Origin: an uncultured Eubacterium sp.
Lineage (GTDB): Bacteria > Bacillota > Clostridia > Oscillospirales > Acutalibacteraceae
NCBI RefSeq assembly: GCF_934525195.1
Contig: NZ_CAKSZA010000002.1
Span: 124,001-188,000, forward strand
Direction: 5' to 3'
DNA length: 64,000 nt
The translations under genes and the position numbers were made by a program. Below the pieces are notes generated by a model. The model made no database searches and had not been told where the DNA came from. It saw nothing but the letters and a program-made list of their open reading frames with translations. Below are positions 15,602-24,349 of the stretch, one piece after another (the stretch's first letter is position 1; each line of letters begins with the position of its first letter).

Positions 15602-16504
15602 TTATTGTGCGATTGGAAATTTAATTTTTCCTAGATGTTCGTAATTCAAAAGTTTTACATCCTTACAATCTCTTGAATTGTCAAATTCAAAAAAGTCTTT
15701 TACATCGGGATTGAGCCATAGCTGAGGCGCCGGCAAATCTCCCTGCTCATCAAATCGTTTAATTTGTTCTTTTATTCCGTCAACCTGGTTAACATAAATG
15801 TGCGCATCTTTAATTGACCAATCAATAGTGCCGGGTTTCAAGCCGCAAACCTGAGCGAGCATACAATTAAGCACAGAATACTGCGTTACATTAAACGGCA
15901 AACCGAGAGGAACATCACAGCTTCTCTGATGTACCCAACAGTTAAGCTTTCCATCGGTTACATCCCATTCGCTAGACCAAACACAACTTGGAAGAACGGC
16001 AGTGTCAAGATAATCATTTTGCCACAAGGTCATAACCATTCGTCTGTCCTCAGGATGATTTTTTATCTTATCAATGAGGTTTTGCGTCATTTGAAATTTG
16101 TTAACTATATAACCATATGCGGTACCGATAGTGTGTGCATATTCTTCGCCGAAAAATTTGTGAACATCCTGTTTAACAAGATTTCCGTTTTCATCGGGAA
16201 GCATTTGAGTAGCGTTCCAATAGCCTTTATCATCAATTTCCCATTCGTTCCAAATGTTTACATCTCGTTCTTTCAGCCAACGAACATCATTTGACTGCGC
16301 CTGATAAATCCAAAGCATTTCAAGTACAGCTTGTCTGATGAATAACTGCTTGGTTGTTAAAATAGGAAACTCCTCGCCAATATCAAGTTGAAAATGATGT
16401 GACGGAACTTTAATTGTATTAATACCCGTTCTGTTAACAACTTCTGTGCCTGTTGTCAAAATTTTCTTGCACAGCGCAATATATTCCTTATCCCAAAGTC
16501 CCAT
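15602..16504 (-). CDS. thyA: Thymidylate synthase (ThyA)
   Basis: Methylates dUMP to dTMP using methylenetetrahydrofolate. The 300-residue protein has the N-terminal RTGINTIKVP and the catalytic Cys in DTAVLPSCVWSSEWDV (near 175). The downstream motif is RSCDVPLGLPFNVTQYSVL, and the substrate-contacting IKDAHIYVNQ is near 245. The catalytic segment reads LPSC where LPPC is usual. This is a modest deviation that some ThyA clades tolerate, and all other motifs are intact. Promoter TTTACT-N17-TATTAT is at 16530-16558. folA follows. Confidence 0.94.
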   Translation of the reverse strand: MGLWDKEYIALCKKILTTGTEVVNRTGINTIKVPSHHFQLDIGEEFPILTTKQLFIRQAVLEMLWIYQAQSNDVRWLKERDVNIWNEWEIDDKGYWNATQMLPDENGNLVKQDVHKFFGEEYAHTIGTAYGYIVNKFQMTQNLIDKIKNHPEDRRMVMTLWQNDYLDTAVLPSCVWSSEWDVTDGKLNCWVHQRSCDVPLGLPFNVTQYSVLNCMLAQVCGLKPGTIDWSIKDAHIYVNQVDGIKEQIKRFDEQGDLPAPQLWLNPDVKDFFEFDNSRDCKDVKLLNYEHLGKIKFPIAQ

Positions 16505-16529
16505 AACTTCACCTCAAACATTTTTATAT

Positions 16530-16558
16530 ATAATATCACAAACAAGTAAATTAGTAAA
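16530..16558 (-). promoter_or_regulatory. Promoter of thyA-folA
   Basis: TTTACT (16553-16558), 17 bases, TATTAT (16530-16535) on the minus strand, located between the tRNA operon terminator and the thyA start codon. Confidence 0.6.
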
Positions 16559-16560
16559 CA

Positions 16561-16591
16561 GAAAAAAGAAAAGCCTCGAAAATCGAGGCTT
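16561..16591 (-). terminator. Intrinsic terminator of the tRNA operon
   Basis: AAGCCTCG and CGAGGCTT form an 8-bp stem with loop ATTTT, followed on the minus strand by TTCTTTTTTC. It starts one base after the CCA end of tRNA-Lys. Confidence 0.85.
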
Positions 16592-16667
16592 TGGTGACCC
16601 ATCGGGGATTCGAACCCCGGACACCTTGATTAAAAGTCAAGTGCTCTACCTACTGAGCTAATGGATC
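16592..16667 (-). tRNA. tRNA-Lys (anticodon TTT)
   Basis: Cloverleaf on the minus strand: acceptor GATCCAT/ATGGGTC, anticodon loop CTTTTAA, T-stem CGGGG/CCCCG around TTCGAAT, discriminator A and encoded CCA. Last gene of the five-tRNA operon. Confidence 0.97.
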
Positions 16668-16673
16668 ATATAC

Positions 16674-16748
16674 TGGCTGGGGAGGCGGGATTTGAACCCA
16701 CGCATGACGGAGTCAAAGTCCGTTGCCTTACCGCTTGGCTACTCCCCA
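16674..16748 (-). tRNA. tRNA-Gln (anticodon TTG)
   Basis: Acceptor TGGGGAG/CTCCCCA with the U1-A72 pair usual for tRNA-Gln, anticodon loop CTTTGAC, T-loop TTCAAAT, discriminator G and encoded CCA. Confidence 0.97.
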
Positions 16749-16759
16749 TTAATAAAAAA

Positions 16760-16837
16760 TGGGGTGGGATATCAGAGTCGAACTGATGACCTCCAGTGCC
16801 ACAAACTGGCGCCCTAACCAACTAGGCCAATCCCACC
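16760..16837 (-). tRNA. tRNA-His (anticodon GTG)
   Basis: Acceptor GTGGGAT/ATCCCAC, anticodon loop TTGTGGC, T-stem ATCAG/CTGAT, encoded CCA. An extra 5' G opposite C73 supplies the G-1 identity element of tRNA-His and is encoded in the DNA. Confidence 0.96.
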
Positions 16838-16859
16838 ATATCATGTTGTGACAAAAAAG

Positions 16860-16936
16860 TGGCGCGCTGTGGGGGACTCGAACCTCCGGCCTACTGCTTA
16901 GAAGGCAGTTGCTCTATCCAGCTGAGCTAACAGCGC
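16860..16936 (-). tRNA. tRNA-Arg (anticodon TCT)
   Basis: Acceptor GCGCTGT/ACAGCGC, anticodon loop CTTCTAA, discriminator G and encoded CCA. The T-stem GGAGG/CCCCC contains one A-C mismatch at its middle pair, otherwise the cloverleaf is regular. Confidence 0.95.
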
Positions 16937-16946
16937 ATATGATATG

Positions 16947-17020
16947 TGGAGCGGGTGATGGGAATCGAACCCACGCGACCAGCTTGGAAGGCTGGGATTC
17001 TACCATTGAACTACACCCGC
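16947..17020 (-). tRNA. tRNA-Gly (anticodon TCC)
   Basis: Acceptor GCGGGTG/CACCCGC, anticodon loop CTTCCAA, T-loop TTCGATT, discriminator T and encoded CCA. First gene of the tRNA operon. Confidence 0.97.
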
Positions 17021-17029
17021 GTGTCACAA

Positions 17030-17066
17030 CGGTCATTATTATATCTAATGACCGCTGAAATGTCAA
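17030..17066 (-). promoter_or_regulatory. tRNA operon promoter with a palindrome over the -10 box
   Basis: Perfect consensus TTGACA (17061-17066), 17 bases, TATAAT (17038-17043) on the minus strand. CGGTCATTA (17030-17038) and TAATGACCG (17046-17054) form a perfect 9-bp inverted repeat centred on the -10 box. It is not followed by a T-run, so it is not a terminator for the upstream clp gene. Confidence 0.8.
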
Positions 17067-17085
17067 TACTTTTTTAACAAATTTC

Positions 17086-19392
17086 TTAATTTATTTTTAC
17101 AGAAATTTCTTCTGTGCCTGTCAAAGTTATCTTTTTAATGTCAATATTGTTGTTGAAAACAATTGCATTTGCAAGTTTTTCCTCAATATCTCGTCTGACA
17201 GCATCACGAAGTCCTCTTGCGTTTTTCTTTGAACCGTAAGCCTTTTTTGCAAGATAAACAGGAACACTGTCCTCATAAACCAAGTCAATGCCCTTGTCTT
17301 TTAAACTAGGAACAAGTTCATCAAGCATAATTTTTGCAATCTTTTCGAAATTATCAAAAGTAAGCTTGTTGAAAATTACAATCTCATCAACTCTGCCAAG
17401 AAATTCAGGACGCAAAAATCTTTCAAGAGCTTTCATAGTGACTTCACGATTGATGTCGTCAGTCGATTTTCCAAATCCCATAGTGTTTTGGTCGGTTGAA
17501 CCTGCATTAGAAGTCATAATGATAACGGTGTTTTCAAAGTTGACTACCCTGCCCTGTGCATCGGTAATTCTTCCTTCATCAAGAATTTGAAGAAGTATAT
17601 TAAGAACATCCTTATGAGCTTTTTCAATTTCGTCAAAGAGAATTACGCTATATGGCTTTCTGCGAACTTTTTCAGTAAGCTGACCTGCGTCATCATATCC
17701 GACATATCCCGGAGGTGAACCGATAATTCTTGAAACGCTGAATTTTTCCATAAACTCGCTCATATCAAGGCGAATGAGGTTATCCGGTGAATCAAAAAGA
17801 GCATTAGCAAGCTGTTTTACAAGTTCTGTTTTACCGACACCTGTCGGACCAACAAAAATAAACGATTGCGGTCTTTTTTTAGGGCTGATTTGAATTCTGC
17901 CTCTGCGAACAGCATTTGCAACTTTTTTAATAGCTTCATCTTGACCAATAATATGAGCCTTGAGTTCGTTATCTAACGATGCAAGTTTATTAATATCGCC
18001 CTGTTCAACCTTAGAAGCCGGAATACCCGTCCAAAGTGAGATAACTTTTGCCAAATCAGCTTCAAGAACTTGATTGTCCTTTGCTTTTTCTTCGACCTCA
18101 GGAATTTCGTTATCAATATTAATAAGCTGAGATTTAAGCTTGGAAATAAGTTCATAGTCAATCTGTTCACCCTCTTCAGGCTCGGACAACTTATCAATAT
18201 TATCCATAAGATTGTTTTTCTTTTCAATAAGCATTTGGTATCTGCTGATAGCAGGATTACGAAGATTTGCACAGGTGCACGATTCATCCAAAAGGTCAAT
18301 CGCCTTATCAGGCAAATAACGGTCGGTTACAAATCTTTCACTCATTGTAACAGCCTTGTATACCAAAGAATCGTTGATTTTTACCTTATGGTAGTCCTCA
18401 TAATAACTCTTGATACCAAGAAGCATTCTGTAAGCATCGTCAATAGACGGTTCTTCAACTTTAATAGGTTGAAATCTTCTTTCGAGTGCGGCATCTTTTT
18501 CGATATATTTTCTATATTCATTAAAAGTTGTTGCTCCGATAACTTGAATTTCGCCTCTTGAAAGTGCAGGCTTCAAGATGTTAGCGGCATTCATTGTGCC
18601 CTCGCTGTCGCCCGTGCCGACAAGATTGTGAACCTCATCGATAAAGAGAATAATATTACCCTCGTGTTTAACCTCATCAACAAGTCCCTTAATTCTGCCC
18701 TCAAATTGACCTCTGAACTGAGTTCCGGCAACAAGGGCGGTAAGGTCAAGAAGATAAATCTCTTTGTCCATAAGTCTTGCAGGGACTTCGCCTTTGGCAA
18801 TTTTTATTGCAAGACCCTCGGCAATGGCTGTTTTACCAACGCCCGGCTCACCGATAAGGCAAGGGTTGTTCTTGGTTCTTCTGCAAAGAATTTGAACAGC
18901 ACGCTCAATCTCGCTTTCTCTGCCGATAATATTGTCTATTTCGCCTTTTTTAGCCTTTTCGGTAAGATTGTTGCAATAGTTGTTTAAAAACTTTCTGGAT
19001 TCATCTTGCGACTTTTTATGATTTCTCTTTCCTTTTTTCTTTGGTTCTTCGGTTGATGACTCAGAACCGCCCATAATATTGCTCATCATTTCTGAAAAAG
19101 GCATTGTTTGAGCACCGTCGGCATTTTCGGAATTGAACATTGCTCCGATGTCACCGAAGTCGAAATCGTCCATATTTTCCATAAACATACCCATTTGCTC
19201 GCTTGCCTGCTCAAGTTCGTCCTCGCTGATACCCATTTTTTCCATAAGACCCTGAATAGGTCCCATATCGACATTCAGTTCTTTGGCACACTTGTAGCAA
19301 AGCCCCTCAGGCTTCATAACGCCGTCTTCCATTTTTTGAATAAACACAATAGCCGGTCTTTCACCGCATCGTGTACACATTGGTTGTTTCAT
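17086..19392 (-). CDS. ClpE-like ATP-dependent unfoldase with N-terminal zinc finger
   Basis: Hsp100 ATPase, 768 residues, that would unfold proteins for ClpP. The N-terminus has a four-cysteine zinc finger (MCTRCGERP and GLCYKCAKEL, residues 5-36) instead of a Clp-N repeat domain, as in ClpE. A linker rich in Met, Glu and Asp follows. Domain D1 has Walker A GEPGVGKTAIAEG (near 185) and LFIDEVHNLVG; D2 has GPTGVGKTELVKQL (near 505). An MGF tripeptide in the D2 loop (NTMGFGKS) may dock to ClpP. It is the last gene of the ruvCAB-to-pgsA run; no CtsR box is visible near it. ClpC is the alternative name, but the zinc finger argues for ClpE. Confidence 0.88.
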   Translation of the reverse strand: MKQPMCTRCGERPAIVFIQKMEDGVMKPEGLCYKCAKELNVDMGPIQGLMEKMGISEDELEQASEQMGMFMENMDDFDFGDIGAMFNSENADGAQTMPFSEMMSNIMGGSESSTEEPKKKGKRNHKKSQDESRKFLNNYCNNLTEKAKKGEIDNIIGRESEIERAVQILCRRTKNNPCLIGEPGVGKTAIAEGLAIKIAKGEVPARLMDKEIYLLDLTALVAGTQFRGQFEGRIKGLVDEVKHEGNIILFIDEVHNLVGTGDSEGTMNAANILKPALSRGEIQVIGATTFNEYRKYIEKDAALERRFQPIKVEEPSIDDAYRMLLGIKSYYEDYHKVKINDSLVYKAVTMSERFVTDRYLPDKAIDLLDESCTCANLRNPAISRYQMLIEKKNNLMDNIDKLSEPEEGEQIDYELISKLKSQLINIDNEIPEVEEKAKDNQVLEADLAKVISLWTGIPASKVEQGDINKLASLDNELKAHIIGQDEAIKKVANAVRRGRIQISPKKRPQSFIFVGPTGVGKTELVKQLANALFDSPDNLIRLDMSEFMEKFSVSRIIGSPPGYVGYDDAGQLTEKVRRKPYSVILFDEIEKAHKDVLNILLQILDEGRITDAQGRVVNFENTVIIMTSNAGSTDQNTMGFGKSTDDINREVTMKALERFLRPEFLGRVDEIVIFNKLTFDNFEKIAKIMLDELVPSLKDKGIDLVYEDSVPVYLAKKAYGSKKNARGLRDAVRRDIEEKLANAIVFNNNIDIKKITLTGTEEISVKIN

Positions 19393-19413
19393 TCGATATA
19401 TAATCTCCTAAAG

Positions 19414-20040
19414 TTATTTGTTTGATTTGTTCTCCTTGATTTGCTTAATAAAGCCCGGAGCATATCCGAACAAAGATACAAATGCAAGAATAACCGATAT
19501 AATCACCATACCATAGATAACAGGTGTTGGCAAAGCCTTAAAGAACCAATGGCCTACCAATGCACCGTTTGGACCGATAGCAATAATGGCAATCATAAAT
19601 ACATAAAATACAGTTGTGGCAACTTTTCCCCACATTTCAGCCGCAACAGGGCGCAAGCCTTTTGCAAGAAGCAGTCCACCGCCTACAACCATAATGAGTT
19701 CTTTGGCAATAAATAAAAACAATAAATATTTGAGCGGACCGTCAAAAGACCAAAACTTAACAATCAAAATAATTACTATTGCAACTTGAGAAAGCTTGTC
19801 GGCAATAGGGTCAAGGATTTTACCAAGATTAGACACCATATTGTACTTTCTTGCAATTTTTCCGTCAATTAAATCTGTTAAAGCGGCAATAATCATAAGT
19901 ACAAATGCAGGTATGTATTTTTCTTTGATGAAAAGAATTGAAAAAACAGGAATAAGAGCAATTCTTAAAAAGCTCAGCCAGTTTGGAATGGTGTTCCAGT
20001 TTTCAAATAAATCATTTACATTTTCTTTAAATTTGCTCAT
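19414..20040 (-). CDS. pgsA: CDP-diacylglycerol-glycerol-3-phosphate 3-phosphatidyltransferase
   Basis: Makes phosphatidylglycerol phosphate, the first step to phosphatidylglycerol, in the membrane. The 208-residue protein has the CDP-alcohol phosphotransferase motif D-x2-D-G-x2-A-R-x8-G-x3-D-x3-D, seen as DLIDGKIARKY then GKILDPIADK near residues 60-86. It has about five membrane helices. It overlaps cvpA by 4 bases. Confidence 0.93.
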   Translation of the reverse strand: MSKFKENVNDLFENWNTIPNWLSFLRIALIPVFSILFIKEKYIPAFVLMIIAALTDLIDGKIARKYNMVSNLGKILDPIADKLSQVAIVIILIVKFWSFDGPLKYLLFLFIAKELIMVVGGGLLLAKGLRPVAAEMWGKVATTVFYVFMIAIIAIGPNGALVGHWFFKALPTPVIYGMVIISVILAFVSLFGYAPGFIKQIKENKSNK

Positions 20041-20762
20041 ATAATTCCCTCCGTAATCACATTAAATGGATTATAGTTGAGTAACAGTTGATAAAGCTGA
20101 CTGTTGGCAGCGGTTTGTAAAAATTGATTGTCGGCAATGTTTGACACTCCCAAAAGACTTGTTACAGCACTTACAAAAACAAATACAACAAGAGCGCCTT
20201 TAAGAATTCCGAACAAAAAGCCAATAAGTCTGTCTATAAACACAACAAAACTTTTTTTATTATTTTCTTTTCTCTTTTCTTTATTCTTTTTTCTAATGTG
20301 GCTAATGACAGCACCTGTTATACCAAAGAATAAAGCAAACACAACGATAAATATAACAACCTTGAGAAATATTATTATAACAGGTTCAAACACATCATTT
20401 GTTATATTTTGGGAAATATTGTTTGAAGAAAGTTTTAACGAAGTTAAATCAATGTTGTTTTTAATGATGTTCGGCAAGCTGTTTATGAAACTGTTAATAT
20501 TATCCATTATTTCGTCAATATTAGTCGAGGTTACGATTTTTTGATTAACAGTGTCAAGCACTTTATTTTTTAAGAAATTGTCATAAATAGGCTGTGGCAA
20601 TCTGTCTGCCGATATCATACAAGCAGATAATCCAAGCGCATATCTTATGAAGTTCACAAGAGTAATGAAAATACCCTTATTTAATCCGATAAATCCAAAA
20701 AGTAAAAATATACCGATAATAATCAAATCAACATAATTAACCGTATAATTAAATATTGTCAT
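20037..20762 (-). CDS. CvpA family membrane protein
   Basis: A 241-residue protein with four hydrophobic helices and the CvpA-family opening NYVDLIIIGIFLLFGFIGLNKG. A Ser/Asn-rich extracellular loop lies at about 75-125 and a basic cytoplasmic loop (RKKNKEKRKENNKK) near 160. CvpA proteins are linked to colicin V export in E. coli and to envelope processes elsewhere; the function here is not known. It overlaps pgsA. Confidence 0.82.
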   Translation of the reverse strand: MTIFNYTVNYVDLIIIGIFLLFGFIGLNKGIFITLVNFIRYALGLSACMISADRLPQPIYDNFLKNKVLDTVNQKIVTSTNIDEIMDNINSFINSLPNIIKNNIDLTSLKLSSNNISQNITNDVFEPVIIIFLKVVIFIVVFALFFGITGAVISHIRKKNKEKRKENNKKSFVVFIDRLIGFLFGILKGALVVFVFVSAVTSLLGVSNIADNQFLQTAANSQLYQLLLNYNPFNVITEGII

Positions 20763-20765
20763 TTG

Positions 20766-21941
20766 TTATTCCTTCTTTATTACATCAATACATTGCCCGT
20801 ATTGAACATAAATTCTTGACGACAATTTATAAGCACTGTCTACTGAACTGTCACATTTTACAGAACGTTTTAGTTCACCGCTTGTCAAAGAATAAATGCA
20901 AATTTTATTATGGAACAAAACAGTTATTTCATTAGAATTTGATGTAATACTCTTTGAAGCGGATTTTAAGGCAACACTTGTTTTTATATTGCCGTTTGAT
21001 TTTATATAATCAAGTTTTGACTTTGATGAATTTGAAAAATCGCTGTAATTAATCAAAAGTTCGTTTGATGAGGTATAGCAATAATTCATTGTTGAAATGC
21101 TGCCCTGTTTAAATATATATTCGGCATTTTTTCCCGATTTTACAATCGATAAAAAATCATCGCCGATGATATACAAATTGTTTGAATTAGTAAAGTGTAA
21201 ATCAAGAACATCTGATTTTTTAAATTCTTTTTCAAATGTCATTTCTTTATTTGAAACATTGAAAATATGAACCGTAGATGACAAAAAAGCATCTTTTGAG
21301 TTAACACTTGTAAAAGCGATTTTTGAAGCGTTTGAATTTACGGCAAGAGTTGTTACGTAGCCGTCATTGATTTCATATTCAAGTTTTTTAGCTTCGTTTT
21401 TGTTGATAACAACAATTTTTGATTTTGCATCATCACAAAATGCAGAATAGACAATAGTACCGTTTTTTGCAACAACGGCAGTTATTAGATTACGGTCAAG
21501 AGTTTTTTCGTACAAATTCTTCGTTGTTGAATCAAGTCTGACTCTTGTTCCTCCCCTGTCAAAAAGGCAAGTGTAATTACCGTTTGATTTAAGCACGGGA
21601 GATGCGTAGCCGTGATCAAAATGATATGCGGTTTTGCCCGATGCCGGTTCTATTGAAACAACACTTGTATCGGTTAAAGCGTATAGTTTACCGTTTACCA
21701 ATTCCATATTGGAATCTTTACGAACATCAACCGAATAAGGATATGTATCGCTGTCAACCGAGCTTGAAATATTGGCTGAATCAACTTTGTTTTTTATATC
21801 CGCAAAATCAATTTCGCAAATCTTTAGAACAATCAAAAGAAAAACAATAATGCCCAAAACAATCCAAATTATTTTTTTGATTTTGTTGTCTTTGAGCTTT
21901 TTTCTTTCTATTCTTTGATTTTCTCGTTCATTACTTGGCAT
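20766..21941 (-). CDS. Membrane-anchored beta-propeller-like protein (DUF5711-like)
   Basis: A 391-residue protein with a basic N-terminus, one membrane helix (about 24-42) and a long extracytoplasmic part of short beta-strand repeats, such as LVNGKLYALTDTSVVSIEP and NLYIIGDDFLSIVKSG. The pattern suggests a seven- or eight-bladed propeller and resembles the DUF5711 family of Clostridia; that name is from memory. It overlaps truA by 11 bases. No function is known. Confidence 0.65.
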   Translation of the reverse strand: MPSNERENQRIERKKLKDNKIKKIIWIVLGIIVFLLIVLKICEIDFADIKNKVDSANISSSVDSDTYPYSVDVRKDSNMELVNGKLYALTDTSVVSIEPASGKTAYHFDHGYASPVLKSNGNYTCLFDRGGTRVRLDSTTKNLYEKTLDRNLITAVVAKNGTIVYSAFCDDAKSKIVVINKNEAKKLEYEINDGYVTTLAVNSNASKIAFTSVNSKDAFLSSTVHIFNVSNKEMTFEKEFKKSDVLDLHFTNSNNLYIIGDDFLSIVKSGKNAEYIFKQGSISTMNYCYTSSNELLINYSDFSNSSKSKLDYIKSNGNIKTSVALKSASKSITSNSNEITVLFHNKICIYSLTSGELKRSVKCDSSVDSAYKLSSRIYVQYGQCIDVIKKE

Positions 21942-22674
21942 AATAATTCACCTTATTTAAGTAAAGACCCTGTGGCGGAGCGGTTTTTCCTGCCCTTCGC
22001 CTGTCTTTTGAAAGAATTACATCTTTTAGCTCACCGCTTTTTATTTTTCCTTCGTTGACAAAAAGCAATGTGCCAACCATAATTCTGACCATATTATATA
22101 AAAATCCGTCACCGCAAACCTTGAAGAAAACAAAATCATCCTCACGCCAAACTTTGCAAGAATAAATTTCTCTGACAGAATCCTCAACATCGGATTTAAT
22201 GCTGCAAAAGCCTGAATAATCATACTTGCCGACAAAAGCCTGAGCCTCTTTATTCAAATATTCAGCGTCTAAATTCCATCTGTACCACAAAGCGTATTTT
22301 GCAAAAAACGGATTGCGATATTTTCCGTTATAAATTTTATAAACATATTCCTTTGATTCACAGCTGTATCGAGGATGAAAATCAAGGCTGACTTCCTTGC
22401 AGTCATAAGCTGCAATGTCATCAGGCAAATATGTGTTAAGAGCCAAAACTACACTCTCGTTTGGAATATTCATATCCGTGTCAAACGATATGCAGTACAT
22501 ATTTGCGTGTACTCCGCTGTCTGTACGGCTGCAACCCTTGACATCAAGCCTTTGATTGAACACCTTTTCAACAGCGTTTTGAAACACCTCTTGAACCGTC
22601 ACGGCATTGTTTTGAACCTGATAGCCGTGATAAGCTGAGCCGTCATATCTGATTGTTACAAGTAATCTTCTCAT
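21931..22674 (-). CDS. truA: tRNA pseudouridine(38-40) synthase
   Basis: Converts uridines 38-40 of the tRNA anticodon arm to pseudouridine. The 247-residue protein begins RLLVTIRYDGSAYHGYQVQ. It has the catalytic Asp in GCSRTDSGVHAN (near 52) and the C-terminal RRAGKTAPPQGLYL, both diagnostic. The N-terminus overlaps the end of ecfT by 4 bases, the usual ecfA1-ecfA2-ecfT-truA order of Firmicutes. Confidence 0.96.
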   Translation of the reverse strand: MRRLLVTIRYDGSAYHGYQVQNNAVTVQEVFQNAVEKVFNQRLDVKGCSRTDSGVHANMYCISFDTDMNIPNESVVLALNTYLPDDIAAYDCKEVSLDFHPRYSCESKEYVYKIYNGKYRNPFFAKYALWYRWNLDAEYLNKEAQAFVGKYDYSGFCSIKSDVEDSVREIYSCKVWREDDFVFFKVCGDGFLYNMVRIMVGTLLFVNEGKIKSGELKDVILSKDRRRAGKTAPPQGLYLNKVNYYAK

Positions 22675-23480
22675 ATAACCTTACTCATAAAAATTCTTGC
22701 AAGAACAATGCCGACAAAATATATGATTGACAAAATAAGCAATACATAGTCTTTTGCAGACATTTTCATAATTTTCATTTTAGTTCTGCCGGCACCGCCA
22801 CGATAGCATCTGCATTCCATTGCATATTCAAGCTCGTTTGCTCGTCTGAATGATGAAACAAAAAGCGGAATCATAACAGGAACAACAGCCTTTACTCTCT
22901 TGAATATTCCACCGCTTTCCATATCTGCGCCCCTGCTTTTTTGAGCAGACATAATCTTGTCTACTTCCTCAACAAGAGTTGGGATAAATCGAAGTGCAAT
23001 GGTCATGGTCATCGCTATTGAATGAACATCAACCTTGAATAATTTAAGCGGTTTCATAAGAGATTCCATTGCATCAGTCAACGCAGTCGGAGTCGTTGTG
23101 TATGTCAAAATCAAGCCGAATATAACAAGGATGATAATCCTAAGTGCCATAAATATTGAATTATTGATTCCTTGAGCGGTGATTTTCAAAAAGCCTAATT
23201 GTACAAGCGGTTCGCCCGAACCGTAAAAAAGATTAAGAACGGTTGTAAAAATAACAATGACAATAATCGGTTTTAAACCTTTAAGCATAACTTTCGGTTT
23301 AATCTTTGAAATTGTTGTTATGGCAATTGAAAGGAGAAGAGCCACCCCCATTGTGTAATAGTTTCTGCACAAGAATACAGAAATCATAAACAACAGCGCA
23401 GTAACTATTTTTACTCTTGCATCTGCTTTGTGTACGACAGAATCACCCGGTAGATACTGCCCGATGGTAACATCAATCAT
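22671..23480 (-). CDS. ecfT: ECF transporter T component
   Basis: Membrane coupling subunit shared by group II energy-coupling factor transporters, which import vitamins and metals with separate substrate-binding S components. The 269-residue protein has about six helices. It shows the two Ala-Arg-Gly-type coupling motifs, one in MSAQKSRGADMESG (near 178) and a second in AMECRCYRGGAGRT near 228. No S component lies in the window, so substrates are unknown. Confidence 0.94.
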   Translation of the reverse strand: MIDVTIGQYLPGDSVVHKADARVKIVTALLFMISVFLCRNYYTMGVALLLSIAITTISKIKPKVMLKGLKPIIVIVIFTTVLNLFYGSGEPLVQLGFLKITAQGINNSIFMALRIIILVIFGLILTYTTTPTALTDAMESLMKPLKLFKVDVHSIAMTMTIALRFIPTLVEEVDKIMSAQKSRGADMESGGIFKRVKAVVPVMIPLFVSSFRRANELEYAMECRCYRGGAGRTKMKIMKMSAKDYVLLILSIIYFVGIVLARIFMSKVI

Positions 23481-24349
23481 TGCAGTTCCTCCTTTTGGCT
23501 TTTAAGTCTTGCAAATTCCTCAATTCCCTGCTCAACGGTATAAATATCAGTTCTGCAATCAATTCCCATATCGTGAAGTTTTATGAACGCTTCGGTGACT
23601 TCAGGAACATTAAGCCCCATTTCTTTAAGTTCCTTGCCTCTTGAATAAACCTCGTCAACCGTACCAAACATAGCAACTTTGCTGTCGTTAAACACCAAAA
23701 CTCTATCGGCAATTTTTGCGACATCTTCCATAGAATGTGAAACAAAAAGCACGGTACTGCCCGACTTACTTTGATAATCCTTTACAAGGCTTAAAATGAC
23801 ATCTCTGCCCTTTGGGTCAAGTCCTGCACAAGGTTCGTCCAAAATGAGCACCTGCGGTTTCATAGCGATTATTGAGGCTATTGCCACTCTACGCTTTTGA
23901 CCGCCCGATAAATCAAACGGCGATTTGTTTTCAATTGCTTTGTCAAGACCGACATACTCCATACTTTTGTACACACGGCTCTTGATTTCGACATCGTCAA
24001 GACCCATTTGTTTTGGACCGAAAGCAATTTCCTTAAAAATAGTTTCTTCAAAAATTTGATGCTCGGGATATTGAAAACAAAGACCGACTGCAAAACGAAC
24101 CTGACGGATATTGTCTTTGTTCTCTTTTGCCCAAATATCTTTGCCGTTTACAATTACTGTACCATCGGTCGGTTTTAAAAGACCGTTGAGATGCTGAATA
24201 AATGTTGATTTGCCGGAACCTGTATGACCGATTATGCCGATAATCTCGTTTTCCTGAGCATAAAAATCAACGCCGTCAACAGCACAAAACTCAAAAGGAG
24301 TTCCTATGCCATATATGAATTTTAAATTTTTACACTCTAAAATCGCCAT
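23477..24349 (-). CDS. ecfA2: ECF transporter ATPase A2
   Basis: ABC ATPase of 290 residues that pairs with EcfA1 to power vitamin uptake. Walker A GHTGSGKST (near 41), Q-loop FQYPEHQIFEETIF near 93, signature LSGGQKRRVAIA (near 150), Walker B VLILDEPCAGLDPKG and switch His in FVSHSMEDV. The overlap with ecfT is 4 bases and it shares one base with ecfA1. The A1/A2 assignment follows gene order. Confidence 0.94.
   Translation of the reverse strand: MAILECKNLKFIYGIGTPFEFCAVDGVDFYAQENEIIGIIGHTGSGKSTFIQHLNGLLKPTDGTVIVNGKDIWAKENKDNIRQVRFAVGLCFQYPEHQIFEETIFKEIAFGPKQMGLDDVEIKSRVYKSMEYVGLDKAIENKSPFDLSGGQKRRVAIASIIAMKPQVLILDEPCAGLDPKGRDVILSLVKDYQSKSGSTVLFVSHSMEDVAKIADRVLVFNDSKVAMFGTVDEVYSRGKELKEMGLNVPEVTEAFIKLHDMGIDCRTDIYTVEQGIEEFARLKSQKEELQ

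Noticed and set aside
16860..16936. tRNA-Arg as a pseudogene because of the A-C mismatch in the T-stem
   Set aside because: All other stems, the anticodon loop and CCA are intact, and it sits in a working operon.
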